Origin: Pinus tabuliformis
Lineage: Eukaryota > Streptophyta > Pinopsida > Pinales > Pinaceae
Direction: 5' to 3'
Length of the DNA stretch: 64,000 nt
Assembly: GCA_031772625.1 (NCBI GenBank)
Contig: CM062805.1
Span: 511,046,102 to 511,110,101 of the forward strand
Under the pieces are notes generated by a model that was not told the origin of the DNA, ran no database searches, and saw nothing but the letters and a program-made list of their open reading frames with translations. Made by a program: the position numbers and the translations under genes. Below, one piece after another: positions 23,021-34,489 of the stretch. Numbering within the stretch: the stretch's first letter is position 1; each line of letters starts with the position of its first letter.

Positions 23021-24869
23021 TGCAACCTCCAACTGCTAAAAGCAAATCTTTGAATCAAGGGATGCCTTTGCATGCTGTCTTGGGAGAAGCAACCCCTGCA
23101 TGCAAATCATTTTTGCTCAGTCCCAGGGGGAACCGTTCAACTCAACTACACATGCAAAAGTCTGCTTAGATGGGAGGAAAAAATGAGAATTTATGGGAGG
23201 GAGATGGGTTGGGTGCCTAGAGGGATTACACAATTTCTGGGCAGAGCAACTGACTACTGCCTAGAATTGCACAATTTCTAGGCTGAGCAGTCCTGCTGGG
23301 AGGAATTGCGTAATTTTTCCAGTGAACAATGACAGGATGATTTGTGCAATTCTGGAGCCCAGCAGGCTACCAGATAGAATTGTGTAATTTCAGGAGGGAA
23401 GCTTAGTTACTGTCCAGAATTGTACAATTTCTTCAGAGAGATGCACAACATGCAGCTGGACTAAGTACGGTGAAACAACCTGTGAGGGGGATGCAAAAAG
23501 TTTTGATGGACAGACTGTCATTCTGCAAGAAAACCACTAAAGCTTGTGTACTTGACAAGGCAAGACATGTTGTTGTGAAAGGTTGGTAGGGAGGCTCCAA
23601 AAATTGGAGGGTGGTTGTAGCCGCTACAACACTTGGTGGCACACTGGTAGAACTCCGGCTCTCTAAATGGACCTTGTTCATGAAAAGAAAGTATAACACC
23701 TTTGGAAGCATTGTTTAGTTCTCAGTTCGTCTTGGTTTCCATACTTGTTTGATTGTAATATGTAGCCTTTGCCAAGGTTTTGGTCGATTAACACACATTC
23801 CAAGCCAAGGCAACACAGGTGTTTCAATTGGGGTTGAGGGGTATATTGGTGCACAAGTAGTGTGGTCATGAGAGTCTTAGTTTCATCTCTGGTGTTACTT
23901 CACTGCCAGCAGGCATAGACAATACCCTGCAAAGTCATGCAAGAACAAAAGCATCACTCTGCTGCAAGTGAGCTTGGTCAGTACCCTGGTGGAATTACTT
24001 GCATCACCTCTCCGTGGAGGAAGCCTTTCTTTTCTTTTGCCTTATTCATTTTTCATTTCTGAAAATTTTTCACTTTTGATTTTTTCATTTTTCATAACTA
24101 TGAATAACACTTATTCATTTCAGAGGTGGAAGAGGGATCTCGACTTATTTTGAGTAGAAGTGGTTGTTCCTTCAGAGAATTAGTCTATGTATACCTCTGA
24201 CATGCTTGTTAAGCTTTTCCCCCTCACCTTACTCTACTTGACTGAGCTGTGAAGGGTTAAAACAATCGAGTAGAGTAGGTGACACTAGTTAGCATGCAAG
24301 TGTTGTGTTTTCACCAAGGTTCACTTCGAACAATACGTCTTTTCCATCGATGTATCATGCCCTACAAGTGACAAGTTCTTAATAGAGAGGCAGGATGACA
24401 GATAACCAAGTAGTGATAGTTGTACAATGCCTCTTCTACTTTACCTAGATTCTTTCAAGAGTCATGAATTATTTCATGCGAAACTAACCTACAGATAATA
24501 ACAAGAAAACAAACCAAAAAGCAAAGCAAGAAGGAGAAGAAAATGCGAAAGTAAAGAGAGTAAGAAAACAAACACACCAAGAAAGAAGCAAACATACATG
24601 CAAGCAAACAACTCAAAAGAAAACACTACTCCTACTCCTAAGCTAAGAGTGCATGGGTCATCTCATGTAAAGTGATACTTCCAATGCAACCACCAATGCA
24701 TTGGTTGACCCATTACGGTGAAGGCGTGGTTTGCAAGGAACACAGTTGTGTGAACTGGCAGATGTGAATGATAAAACAATGAAGATAGACACACTCTGAG
24801 CTTACAACTGTCCATAGTACAAAAATGAGTGAAAGAGAATGACATTCAGTCGATGGACATACCATGATG
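23021..24869. other. Non-coding internal region of element E, right of element A
   Basis: Continues the internal region of E after the insertion of A and aligns with 43831-45740. No domain recognised. It includes the 40-bp array (23225-23440), a pyrimidine-rich stretch near 24026-24065, and a run of aag/aaac-rich sequence near 24490-24620. Confidence 0.6.
23225..23440. repeat. Degenerate tandem array of about 40 bp in element E
   Basis: The core (t)tg(c/t)(a/g)caatttctgg recurs at about 23230, 23270, 23310, 23345, 23382 and 23422, a period of 35-40 bp, with gagcag/cagcag-type sequence between cores. The same array is present in the second unit at 44030-44260. No coding frame runs through it. 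Confidence 0.7.
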
Positions 24870-26470
24870 CTATGTGACACTACGTACCGATGTTAAGCAC
24901 ATGGATACTCTTGACTGTGACATGCAAGCACACATGAGGAAGGTAAACCACTTATGTTGCGCAAGTGTGCTTGCTGAGTAAGATTCCTCCAATGCATGAG
25001 TGATGGGATCATGTAGTTTGAGTGGAGGAAGTGAAATATGAGTGTTATATTGATCTTCAATGCATACAGAGGAGTGATGAGGATCCTTGCATGTTTGAAC
25101 GATTTCTTGATCAAAAGTGAAACCAACATCAGGATAGTGAGGACCTGACATAACCATCACCTTGGGCTGAAGCGCCTTGATAGTATGTGGGGTTTTGACT
25201 TCGTTGACAGATGGATCATTGTAGATCAGTGGCTTACAAAGATTAAAAACAAGTGAGTCAACATCGCGATCGGATGATGAGGTAAAGAGATCATGAAAAC
25301 CAAGATCAAGAAACTCAAGATGTTCGTTGGCATCCTCATGACTTGATGAATCACACAGAGGGGTAGATGAGAAGCAAGAATGTTCATCCTCTGTGTTTCC
25401 AGAAAAGATAGATGAAAAATGAAGTGGATTTTCAAAGAATGATTGGTCCTCTCTATTGTCAGATGATGGACTTACATCCAATGTGTCCTGTGAATGATCA
25501 ACAATGGGTGCGTCCGTGGATGGAGATACACATGAAAAATCTAGGATGGAAGGATCACCAAGGAGGTCAGGGAAAAATGAAGGAGGTACACACAAACATC
25601 GATGGTCCTCTACTATTAGGTGGATGTTCAAGCTCCCAGTCATACACTTCATGAATGACAACACATGTTGGTTGTAAAGCACCAACTCTATCGAAAGATC
25701 GATCCTTGTTCAAAATAGTTGTAGAGTATGGAACGGAAGAACACAAGACAGTGCAATCCAGAGGATGATCAAAATACGAGGACAGAGGTTGAGGTATGAA
25801 ATACATGTGATAACCCATGGGATTTCCTACCAAGCTTGCATGAAAATCAGAAGGAGCAATGTGAAGAGGATGTGACAATAGAACAGATGTGTGTTCATGC
25901 TCTTCCACATCACTCTGCGATGGTGGAGCTGTGTGATGAGGGGACGATAGAAAGTCACTTGTGATAGTGACCATGTCCATATTTGATTGCACAGCTCCAT
26001 CACTGAAGTATGCTAGGTGGGGTTTGAGCTTGAACTTATTCTTGGGATTGGCAGATTGGATAAGGCAATATTCAAATATGTCCATGAGATATTGAAATTT
26101 CATCTAACTTTTTGGGGCTTCAAACATGAATAGACAGAAGCACTCCGAAAATTCCATAGGTGATTCGTGTGAGGCCTTTCGTTGTTTTAACAATTTTTTA
26201 TCATGTACTTCAGGATCAAAATTGTGGAAAGTGGGTTCAATTAGATCGATGAACTGCTTGAATGAGTGCACAGAGCTATGAGGTAGTGTTCCACACCATT
26301 GTGATGGTTGATCACGAAGTGTGTGTGCGAGCAACAAACAAACCTTTGTTTCATTAAAATCTTCCATGCCCTCCATGAGAGCATGGAAGTCATCTAAGTG
26401 CTTAGGCTAGGCCACTTTTCCTTCACCATCATACGTGATTTGTGACAAGTGATCCCAGAGCTCCCTCTTG
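24870..26470 (-). pseudogene. Gag region of element E
   Basis: Starts near the primer site and runs leftward. The N-terminal part matches the plant Ty3 Gag domain: KRELWDHLSQITYDGEGKVA, a helix MEGMEDFNETKVCLLLAHTL, QPSQWCGTLPHSSVHSFKQF, then EPTFHNFDPEVHDKKLLKQRK. The C-terminal part, about 400 codons, is rich in Ser, Asp, His and Pro, with repeated (S)SP.D/SS clusters and no zinc knuckle that I can see. Gag would form the particle; the missing enzymes would come from a partner element. Broken in several places. Confidence 0.75.
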
Positions 26471-26580
26471 ATGTGAAAGATATGTCCATTAGATAAACAT
26501 TTCATAGGGTGAAAATAAAAAACTCCATGATAGATGTGCAAAAATTCAAAATAGATGGCGAGGGCTCAACTTGTCATCTA

Positions 26581-26598
26581 GCCCTCCTTCTAGCGCCA
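26581..26598 (-). promoter_or_regulatory. Primer-binding site of element E
   Basis: The complement reads tggcgctagaaggagggc, starting four bases after the LTR end ...gtcaaca. It has the form of an 18-nt complement to a tRNA 3' end (tRNA ending gcgcca). I cannot name the tRNA with certainty. It is not the Met site used by A, B and C. Confidence 0.75.
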
Positions 26599-26838
26599 GA
26601 AATGTTGACGATGTTGGACATGCCAACATGTCAGGGGATCTCCCACGTAATAAGTCCCAATTAGACTTCAGACTGTTTGGCGCAGGAGTCCCAGCAGTCG
26701 GTCATACGGTAATGCCTTGACCACGGTTTCGCACAGAGGTAAGTAGGATGTCCCCAGTGGTAGCAAGGGTGTGACAGCTGTAGTAAGTCAAGGAAGGTGC
26801 ATAAGCAGTTCTAACACACGAAGAGTGAGGTGAGTGTG

Positions 26839-27170
26839 TGTTGGGTCCCTATTATACTAGTGATTACCCCATTACTATTGTAGTTGTATCCCTTATTAAT
26901 ATTTTTGTGCCCCTATTGTCCCCATATTGTTATTATTGTGCCCCATAGAATCCCTCTATTGTTATTTTTGTGGCTTTATATTATTATTATTAGGTCGGCT
27001 GGGTTATATTATGACTCCTTAGACTCCTATATATAGAAAGGAGGTTTTTTCATTTGAATCATCCAAGAATTGCTCCTTTATGTAATGTAAAGGAGGTTTC
27101 CCCCTCGAAGAGGCTGAATTCTAAGGCGTGGATCTCTCTTTTCTATCTTTTTGTGAGCTGGTTCATAACA
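26839..27170 (+). repeat. Element C 5' LTR
   Basis: 332 bp, tgttgggt...cataaca. TATA-like tatatatag near 27029; a cccctcgaagaggc hairpin near 27100 is shared with the element B LTR. Confidence 0.95.
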
Positions 27171-27171
27171 T

Positions 27172-27184
27172 TTGGTATCAGAGC
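27172..27184 (+). promoter_or_regulatory. Primer-binding site of element C
   Basis: tggtatcagagc follows the 5' LTR after two bases (tt); initiator-Met tRNA type. Confidence 0.92.
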
Positions 27185-27822
27185 TTTGGATTCTAGGGTT
27201 TCGCTGCTCCAAACAGGCCATCGTGGCATTTTCGCTATAACTTTTTTCTGTGATGTTTCAGAAGCTAAAAGAAAAACCCATTTGAGAAGAACTCGCTTTG
27301 AATCTTGGGTCCAGATTTCAGAGCTTTTTGCACTATATTTGTGGAGATATGATCTGAGGAAGTTGGTCTTTTTGCAAACTCCTGAACTACATTCCAAACA
27401 GCTGACCTGGGGAAAATCGTCATAACTTTCTCTCTGAGCATTGGATTGAAATTTCGTAAAAAGGTACAAAAAAAGGACACATTGTAGTTTCTTGTATATC
27501 TTTTTTAGATCCAGAGGTTGAAACAGTGACTCGTGGAACGCCGTACAAGTTCGCTCTACTGAACTAGTCTATAATCAGATCATCTTGGGAGATTGTGCAT
27601 AACGCTTCCTTTGGAGAATCCAAATTGGATTAGACTGGTGGCATTGGAAAGAGGACACAGTGGGGTACTACAGGTCGCAATTTTAGAACTAGATGATCTG
27701 AAATTGCAGAGATACATCAGATTCAATATCAAGCTTCTATAAAGTGAAAAAAGGTGTGTAGTTTTTTTTTTTTTAATTTTTGCATAAGCTTGGTTTGAAA
27801 AATTAGTTTGAATCACTAATTG
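27185..27822 (+). other. Untranslated leader of element C
   Basis: About 640 bp without a recognised gene, between the primer site and the Gag start. A poly-T tract lies near 27761-27775. Confidence 0.6.
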
Positions 27823-29420
27823 ATGCCCCGAGGAAAGAAAATTCAAACACCTAGTAAGAGACCTGAAAGCTCTAGCATGACTTATGATGAAGAGGAAGAA
27901 ATGCAACATGATATATCAAAATTACGAGACCAAGTGCAACAAGTGTCACTTGCACAAAAAGCAACAGAATCTAAGATGGATGGTTTAAGGAAAGATGTAG
28001 AAGCTAAGATGGATGGTTTAAAGAAAGGTGTAGAAGCTAAGATGGATTTTTTAAAGAAAGGCGTAGAAGCTAAGATGGATGGCATGGAAGCTAAGATGAA
28101 TGGCATGGACGCTAAAATTGATGGCATGGATGATAAGATGGAAGAATTGAAGATAAATATGAATAAGTTGCTACAAGAAATGGTCACTAATGGTGATAGG
28201 GTAGTAAAGGAAACTCATGATGAGAACAAAAGAAATGTTAATCAAGATTCCATAGACTCTAATGTTGGATCGAAGACCCACCATATTCCAAAAATCGATA
28301 TGAGGAAGTTTGATGGCAAGGATCCCACAACATGGATATTAGAGATGGAGCAATTTTTCGATCTCAATAATGTGCAAAACACACAAAAGGTACGTATTGC
28401 AACTTTATATTTGGAACCAAATCAGTTTGTATGGTGTCAATGGCTTTGCTCTCGTAAACAAATTATCACTTGGGCAATTTTTATTGAAGAATTGATAACA
28501 CATTATGAGGATACAAAAAGCAACACTTTTTTTAGCCAATTGATAAGTCTCAAACAAAAGGGTTCAATAATGGAGCAACATTCAGGAGTTCCAAAAATTG
28601 AACATAAGGGTAAAAAATATTCTAGAGGAGCATAGGATTTATGTGTTCATAGGGACTTTAAAGGATAATATCCATCATGATGTTCACCTTTGGGAACCTG
28701 ATTCATTAGAGAAGGCATTCAGGTTAGCATGAAAAATGGAAAGCAAAATTATGGCAACCAGGAGGCATACCACTCACAACTATAAAGATGGAAGTGTTGT
28801 TGTCCCTAGTCTTCCACAACCTATAAGGTTGACACCAAAAAAATTGGAAGAAAAAAGAGAAAAAGGGCTTTGTTACAGTTGTGATAGAAAATACACTAAA
28901 GGTCATAAGTGTGCTGAGAAGAAATTATTCTACATAGATTGTGAAGAGGAAGAAGAAAAGGAGCAAGAAAGGTCAAACGAAGAGGATATACTCCAGGAAC
29001 AAAGCCCAGAAAAAGAAGAAATGAATCCGACCATATCTTGTAGTGCATTGGTAGGAATTACCATCAAGATAGAAGGACAAATCAAGAAGAAAAAGGTAAT
29101 AGTGTTGATTGATTCAGGAAGTACCCACAATTTTATTCATTTTAAGGTAGCAAAAGAATTGAATTGCTTCTTATATCGAGCACCAGAGTGTCAAGTGATG
29201 GTTGCAAATGGAGGAAAAATAAATTGCTCTGGAAAGTTCCATAATATCAAGCTATGCATGGGAGAATATGTATTGACTAGCCCAATGCTTTCCATTCCAA
29301 TGGGAGGTGTTGATGTTGTACTAGGAGTCCAATGGCTACAATCCTTGGGTACAATAGCTTTTAATTTTCAAGAACTTTTCATGAAATTTTCTTTGGAAGG
29401 AAAGGAAGTTGAATTAAGGG
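27823..29420 (+). pseudogene. Gag and protease region of element C
   Basis: Gag begins MPRGKKIQTPSKRPE. Residues of about 27970-28170 form a repeat-built coiled coil. The Gag core follows (about 28280-28560, KIDMRKFDGKDPTTWILEME ... FFSQLISLKQKG). The zinc knuckle CYSCDRKYTKGHKC is at 28871-28912. An acidic E-rich linker leads to the protease with LIDSGSTHNFI (triplet at 29111-29119) and the VDVVLGVQWLQSLG strand. ATG 27823 is chosen because it precedes the basic N-terminus typical of the family. Broken. Confidence 0.9.
27973..28134 (+). repeat. In-frame tandem repeats in the Gag coiled coil of element C
   Basis: Three 33-bp units (27973-28005, 28006-28038, 28039-28071), each coding an 11-residue unit like KMDGLKKGVEA, then three 21-bp units (28072-28134), each coding a 7-residue unit like KMDGMEA. 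Eleven- and seven-residue periods both suit coiled coils, and all six units keep the frame. Confidence 0.9.
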
Positions 29421-29559
29421 GTATTGTAGGGAAGCCGAGAAAGATAATCAGCTCTAACGGTATGACAAAGCTTCTAAAAAAGGAACAAAGAGGTGTAATT
29501 ACACAATTATGTTCGCTAGATGTTTCCACATTGGAATCATATATTTCTCCAGATCTCTA

Positions 29560-30910
29560 AAAAGTCTTGGACAATCATTCCAAATTATTTGGGACTCCCA
29601 AAGGTCTCCCACCTATTCGTGATCATGATCATGCTATTCATCTGATTCCAGTAAGTGTTCCTCCAAACATCAGGCCGTACAGATATCCCTATGCCCAAAA
29701 GAGTGAAATTGAAGGTATGGTTGTAGAAATGCTAGAGGCTGGTATAATTCAATTGAGTCAAAGTTATTTCTCTACTCCAGTAGTATTGGTGCACAAGAAG
29801 GATGGATCAAGGCACATGTGTTCAGATTATAGGGAGCTCAACAAGCTCACTATTAAAGATAAGTTTCCCATTCCAGTCATTGATGAATTACTAGATGAAT
29901 TGCATGGATCAATTTACTTCACCAAGTTGGATCTTCCTTCAGGATATCATCAAATTAGAATGAAGACTGAAGACATTCCAAATATAAAATTTAGAACTCA
30001 TGAAGGTCCATTATGAATTTTTGGTCATGCCTTTTGGCCTTACCAATGCACCTTCAACATTTCAAGGTTTGATGAATTCCATTTTCAAACCATTCCTTAG
30101 AAAATTTGTGTTAGTATTTTTTGATGATATACTAATCTATAGCAAGTCTTGGAAGGATCATGTTGAACATGTTGACAAGGTGCTACAATTATTGGAGGAG
30201 AAACAATTATATGCAAAAAGATCCAAATGTTTCTTTGGAGTACAAGAGGTGGAATATCTAGGTCATATTGTATCTCATGAAGGAGTTAAGGTAGACCCTA
30301 GCAAAATTAAAGCCATTAAGGAATGGAAAATCCCCACATCCATAAAGCATCTGCGAGGATTTCTCGGGTTGACAGGGTATTATCGCAAGTTTGTTAAGAA
30401 TTATGGGAGAATAACAGCACCTTTAACAACATTATTGAAGAAAGACGCATTTTCATGGACTCCAGAAGAAACAAAGGCCTTCGAGAATCTTAAAGAGGCA
30501 ATGTGCCAAGCACCGATCTTAGCTACACTAGACTTCACAAAAACCTTTATTGTGGAATGTGATGCTTCAGGAATTGGAATTGGTGCTGTTTTAATGCAAG
30601 ATGAAAGACCCATTGCTTTTGAAAGTCATCCAATCAAGGGAAAGTTTTTACACAAAGCTATTTGTGAGAAGGAAATGTTGGCAATACTCCATGCACTTAA
30701 GAAATGGTGACCCTACCTAATGGGAAGACACTTCAAGGTGAAAACGGATCATGATAGCCTTAAATACTTCTTAGAAAAAAGATTATCCTCTGAAGAGCAA
30801 CAAAATTGGTTCACAAAGATGTTGGGTTATGACTTTGAAATCATCTAAAAAAAAGGGAAGCAAAATGTGGTGGCAGATGCACTCTCAAGAAAGGATGAGG
30901 ACGTGGAAGC
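29560..30910 (+). pseudogene. Reverse transcriptase and RNase H of element C
   Basis: Linker GTPKGLPPIRDHDHAI, fingers VHKKDGSRHMCSDYRELN, SGYHQIRMKTEDIPN in the palm, FFDD box near 30118-30129, thumb [18 protein letters not shown]. RNase H starts near 30545 ([16 protein letters not shown]) and ends near 30890 (VVADALSRK). The close match to element B shows the two are sister families. Broken. Confidence 0.93.
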
Positions 30911-32371
30911 ATTGTTGTACGTCATTTCTATTATCCAACCAGATTGGATAAATGAAGCAAGGGAGGAATGGAAGAATGACAAAGAAGTGTGGGCACTTAT
31001 TCAAAAGTTACAACAAGACTCCAGTACATTTGATACATTTATCTGGAAAAATGATTCGTTATGGTACAAAGATCGCTTATACCTCTGTAAGAATTCCTAG
31101 CTAAAACAAAAGATTCTTATGGAATTGCACACTTCTCCCTTAGGAGGGCACTCAGGATTTTTAAAAACTTACCACAAGGTTAAGAAGGAATTTTTTTGGG
31201 AGGGCCTTAAATCAGATATTCAAAAGTTTGTGGTGGAATGTTTGGTTTTCCAACAAAATAAAGTTGAAAAAATTAAGACACCGGGTCTATTACAACCTTT
31301 ATCCATTCCAAGCCAACGTTGGGAAAAGGTTTCAATGGCTTTTATCACAGGTCTACCCAAGTCTGAGGGAAAGAGTGTCATCATGGTGGTAGTTGACAGA
31401 CTTACCAAGTATGCACACTTTTGTGCATTATCACATCCATTTAAAGCCAGTATAGTTTCTACTGCATTTATGGAAACAATTCAAAAGCTACATGGAAACC
31501 CAAAAATTATTGTAAGTGACAGAGATCCCATTTTCACTGGAAATTTTTGGACAAAATTATTTTCTTGTCTTGGTACTCAGTTAGCTCATAGCTCATCTTA
31601 TCATCCTCAATCTAATGGGAAAACTGAGATAGTAAACAAATGTTTGGAAGGATATCTTTGTTGCTTTGTATCTGATAAACAGACACAATGGGTCAAATGG
31701 TTGCCTTTGCCTGAATGGTGGTATAACACTTCCTTCCATACAACAACAAAAATGACCCCATTTATGGCACTTTATGGATATCAGCCACCATCCATCACAT
31801 CATATTTAAGAGAAAATTCTAAGGTTCAAGTAGTGGAACATCACATCGAACATCAACAACATGTCCTCCAACTCTTAAAGGATAACCTTGTGTTGGCACA
31901 TAATAGAATGAAACAACAGGCAGATCAACATCGCAGCGAAAGAAGTTTTGATGTAGGTGATTGGGTATTCCTACGGCTACAACCATATAATCAAATGTCC
32001 CTCAAGCAAGCTAAGAAGGATAATAAATTATCACCAAAGTATTATGGTCTGTACAAGTTGTTGCAAAATATTGGTACTATGGCATACAAATTGGAGCTTC
32101 CTGCAGCTTCTCGATTGCACCTAGTTTTCCATGTTTCATGTTTAAAGAAGGTTATAGGCGACAAGCTCCCAGTTCAAACAATATTGCCAGAACTTGACGA
32201 GGAAGGAAAAATTATATTGGAACCATAAGCAGTCACAGAAACAAGAACTTGACAGTTATGAAATCGATCAATTTCGGAGTATCTTATCAAGTGGAAGAAC
32301 TTATCCACTGAAGATTCCACATGGGAGGATGAGAATTTTATACAAAAGCATCCAGAACTATTGAAGCACTA
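30911..32371 (+). pseudogene. Integrase and chromodomain of element C
   Basis: HHCC region near 31119-31260 (ELHTSPLGGHSGFLKT), DDE core with FITGLPKSEGKSVIMVVVDR near 31340-31400, SDRDPIFTGNFW near 31516 and SSYHPQSNGKTEIVNK near 31595. The C-terminal part has GDWVFLRLQPY near 31960 and the VFHVSCLKKVIG strand near 32125. The chromodomain ends the coding region (about 32275-32370, YLIKWKNLSTEDSTWEDE). Broken. Confidence 0.92.
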
Positions 32372-32387
32372 AGGACAACACTTTTTT

Positions 32388-32401
32388 GAAGGAGAGGGGC
32401 A
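32388..32401 (+). promoter_or_regulatory. Polypurine tract of element C
   Basis: gaaggagaggggca immediately before the 3' LTR. Confidence 0.88.
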
Positions 32402-32733
32402 TGTCAAGTCCCTATAATACTAGTGATTACCCCATTACTATTGTAGTTGTATCCCTTATTAATATTGTTGTGCCCCTATTGTCCCCATATTGTTATTACT
32501 GTGCCCCATAGAATCCCTCTATTGTTATTTTTGTGGCTTTATATTATTATTGTTAGGTCGGTTGGGTTATATTGTGACTCCTTAGACTCCTATATATAGA
32601 AAGGAGGTTTTGTCATTTGAATCATCCAAGAATTGCTCATTTATGTAATGTAAAGGAGGTTTCCCCCTTGAAGAGGCTGAATTCTAAGGCATGGATCTCT
32701 CTTTTCTATCTTTTTGTGAGCTGGTTCATAACA
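32402..32733 (+). repeat. Element C 3' LTR
   Basis: 332 bp, about 96% identical to the 5' LTR; it begins tgtcaagt rather than tgttgggt. Followed by gtgcg. Confidence 0.95.
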
Positions 32734-33359
32734 GTGCGCCCCTTGGGAACCTGTAATAACATACGGCTTGGAAGGGAACACATGAGCGAAGATGCATCAC
32801 AAGATGGAAAGAAAGTTAGCGAGAAATCCAAAGTGATGGTTAAATCAACAACACATGTCAAAAAGATTCATAGATACTTATACAAAATAGTCTATACATG
32901 CATGCATAAGCAAAGAAATACATATATAATTTAGAGTAAACCATATAGCATAGAATACAATACAACATATGCATGAAATGCACTGGCTTAGTTATATTTA
33001 GAAGTGTAAGTTCCAGTCATATAATACATCCATGTCCAACCACTAGTTCTGATAGAGGAACGTTACAACCACAACCTCCTACTCCTCCAAAGAGATATAC
33101 TATATCTGCCTAGTGGAGAAGCCAAGATGCATTACAATATTGTCCAAGCATTCCCTAAGATACTCCTATATAAGCTTGGTTTATAAAAAGCCTCTACAAT
33201 GAGTTATGAGGGAGTATTTATAGCAAAGGGTGGGATGGCCCTCAACATTCCCCTTTCTGACAATTCATCTACCCTCATGACTCTTCATATGCTCTATCAC
33301 CGTTACATCCAACTATTGACACTTACATTTCCACTTGACAAGACGTTACATGCAATCTA

Positions 33360-34430
33360 CACATGCACCCATGTGAGACAAAATGGCTTGAGCAAGCCCT
33401 GGAAGACATCACTAACACTCAGACCATTGTGGTGAGACCAACTCTTTGACATCCTTGTGATGTTCGATGGTAGCAAATTGATTCGAAGCTTGGTCGTGAG
33501 TGATGGTGTTCGTGTGCTCAATGGTGACATGTTGCTTAAGTGAACTCTTGTCTCTGTTGCATCTGGGTACACTGATATGGCTCCTCTGTCTAGCTCATAT
33601 AATAAGATGTGCATGGTCATCCTGGGTGCGACTGGATTGACATCATGTTGATGCATAATGTCTACGCTGATCTCCAAGCATGTGCTAGTGGTTGTGCACA
33701 TCAACTTTTCAAAACACGTGTTTAGCTCTAGTTGGACTTGCTTCTTGTCTTCGCCTCAGTGGGTGTGCCAAATGTGTGGGATTGCATGCATGCACACAAT
33801 GACACGCATGATGCTGAATTCCCTTCGATGCAATCAACAACATTTCTCACCTTGTCTGCTCCGTGCCAGCTGCTGGGATGGATCTATAACTTGTACGGGA
33901 AAAGTTTCATCTGTGAATGCATGTTGCGCCCCCTACTATACCTATTCCTGCTGTAACTCATTCTCTCGTCTATGTAGCTCTTTTTCTTCCTTGGGTTGCT
34001 ACTTCAGCTCATGCAACTACTTCTATATTCTGTTCTCTGCCTTTGTGAGATCTTCATGTCGTGATGTCACCTCATAGCGTGAGTCTTCCAAAGTTGCTTT
34101 CATGATAAGTGGATTTTCTTGAGCTTGCAACCTTTTTCCGCCTCTGTGTGGTCAACAACTTTCCTCTTGCATTTGTTGCATCCAGTATGCTGCGTTCAAC
34201 TATTTTTGATGTTGTTTCTTGTTGTGATGTTGTTTCCATCATATCTTGATGTCCTTGTCTACGAACAACTTGATGTCTTCGTGGGTAGGCATTTTCATAG
34301 ACACTTGATAGACTGCAGCCCCAAGTCTGCTTTGGATGGTGTCTTTGACTCTTCTCTCCTGGAAACCATTGTACCTGTGGTGCTGAGGGGTAGAAGAACA
34401 CCTGCGATACCTGGAGCCATGGCAACACTC
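33360..34430 (-). pseudogene. Second, unidentified ORF region of element E (copy 2)
   Basis: Copy of 7150-8193. Shared pieces include QVQWFPGEKSQR, RRHQVVRRQGHQDM and EISVDIMHQHDVNPV. One piece (about 33960-34100) reads like a charged coiled coil with ENELQQE-type sequence. No known domain; broken. Retention of the same pieces in both units shows that it belonged to the element. Confidence 0.45.
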
Positions 34431-34489
34431 ATGACAAGCAATCTGTTAGTCGAAAACCAAGACGAATTTGAGAATTTACTTGCAACATA

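Larger units (their letters stand above)
26839..32733 (+). mobile_element. Element C: Ty3 chromovirus inserted in the right LTR of E
   Basis: 5.9 kb, plus strand, LTRs 26839-27170 and 32402-32733 (332 bp each), target duplication gtgtg/gtgcg (26834-26838, 32734-32738; one mismatch). The uninterrupted E LTR at 6540-6560 shows the empty site. Gag, protease, RT, RNase H, integrase and a terminal chromodomain are present. LTRs differ at about 13 of 332 bases (about 4%). It is closely related to element B in pol, but the LTRs are otherwise different. About six breaks. Confidence 0.95.
6312..33247 (-). mobile_element. Element E: gag-only (TR-GAG-like) LTR retrotransposon, interrupted by A, B and C
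   Basis: Minus-strand element with 745-bp LTRs at both ends (6312-7056, and 26603-33247 split by element C). Without the insertions its internal region is about 5.7 kb. A primer-binding site (26581-26598) lies next to the right LTR and a polypurine tract (complement of 7057-7067) next to the left LTR, which fixes the orientation. The only recognised coding region is Gag; no protease, RT or integrase is found. That matches the published class of non-autonomous terminal-repeat elements with a GAG domain (TR-GAG). A second decayed ORF lies near the 3' end. LTRs differ by about 12-16% by eye in the stretches compared, so the element is old. A partial second internal region follows the right LTR directly. 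Coding parts hold many breaks. Confidence 0.8.
26603..33247 (-). repeat. Element E right LTR (5' LTR in element orientation), split by element C
   Basis: Halves 26603-26838 and 32739-33247 total 745 bp and align with 6312-7056. On the right it is followed not by a target duplication but by another polypurine tract and more E internal sequence, so it also serves as the left LTR of a second, partial unit. Confidence 0.85.

Noticed and set aside
24026-24065. Pyrimidine-rich tract as the polypurine tract of E (which would imply an LTR of about 3.9 kb)
   Set aside because: The tract at 7057-7068, next to a clear LTR end and repeated at 33248-33259, fits better and gives two LTRs of equal length.
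27054-27425. 123-codon plus-strand frame starting in the C LTR
   Set aside because: It spans the LTR end, primer site and leader; open by chance.
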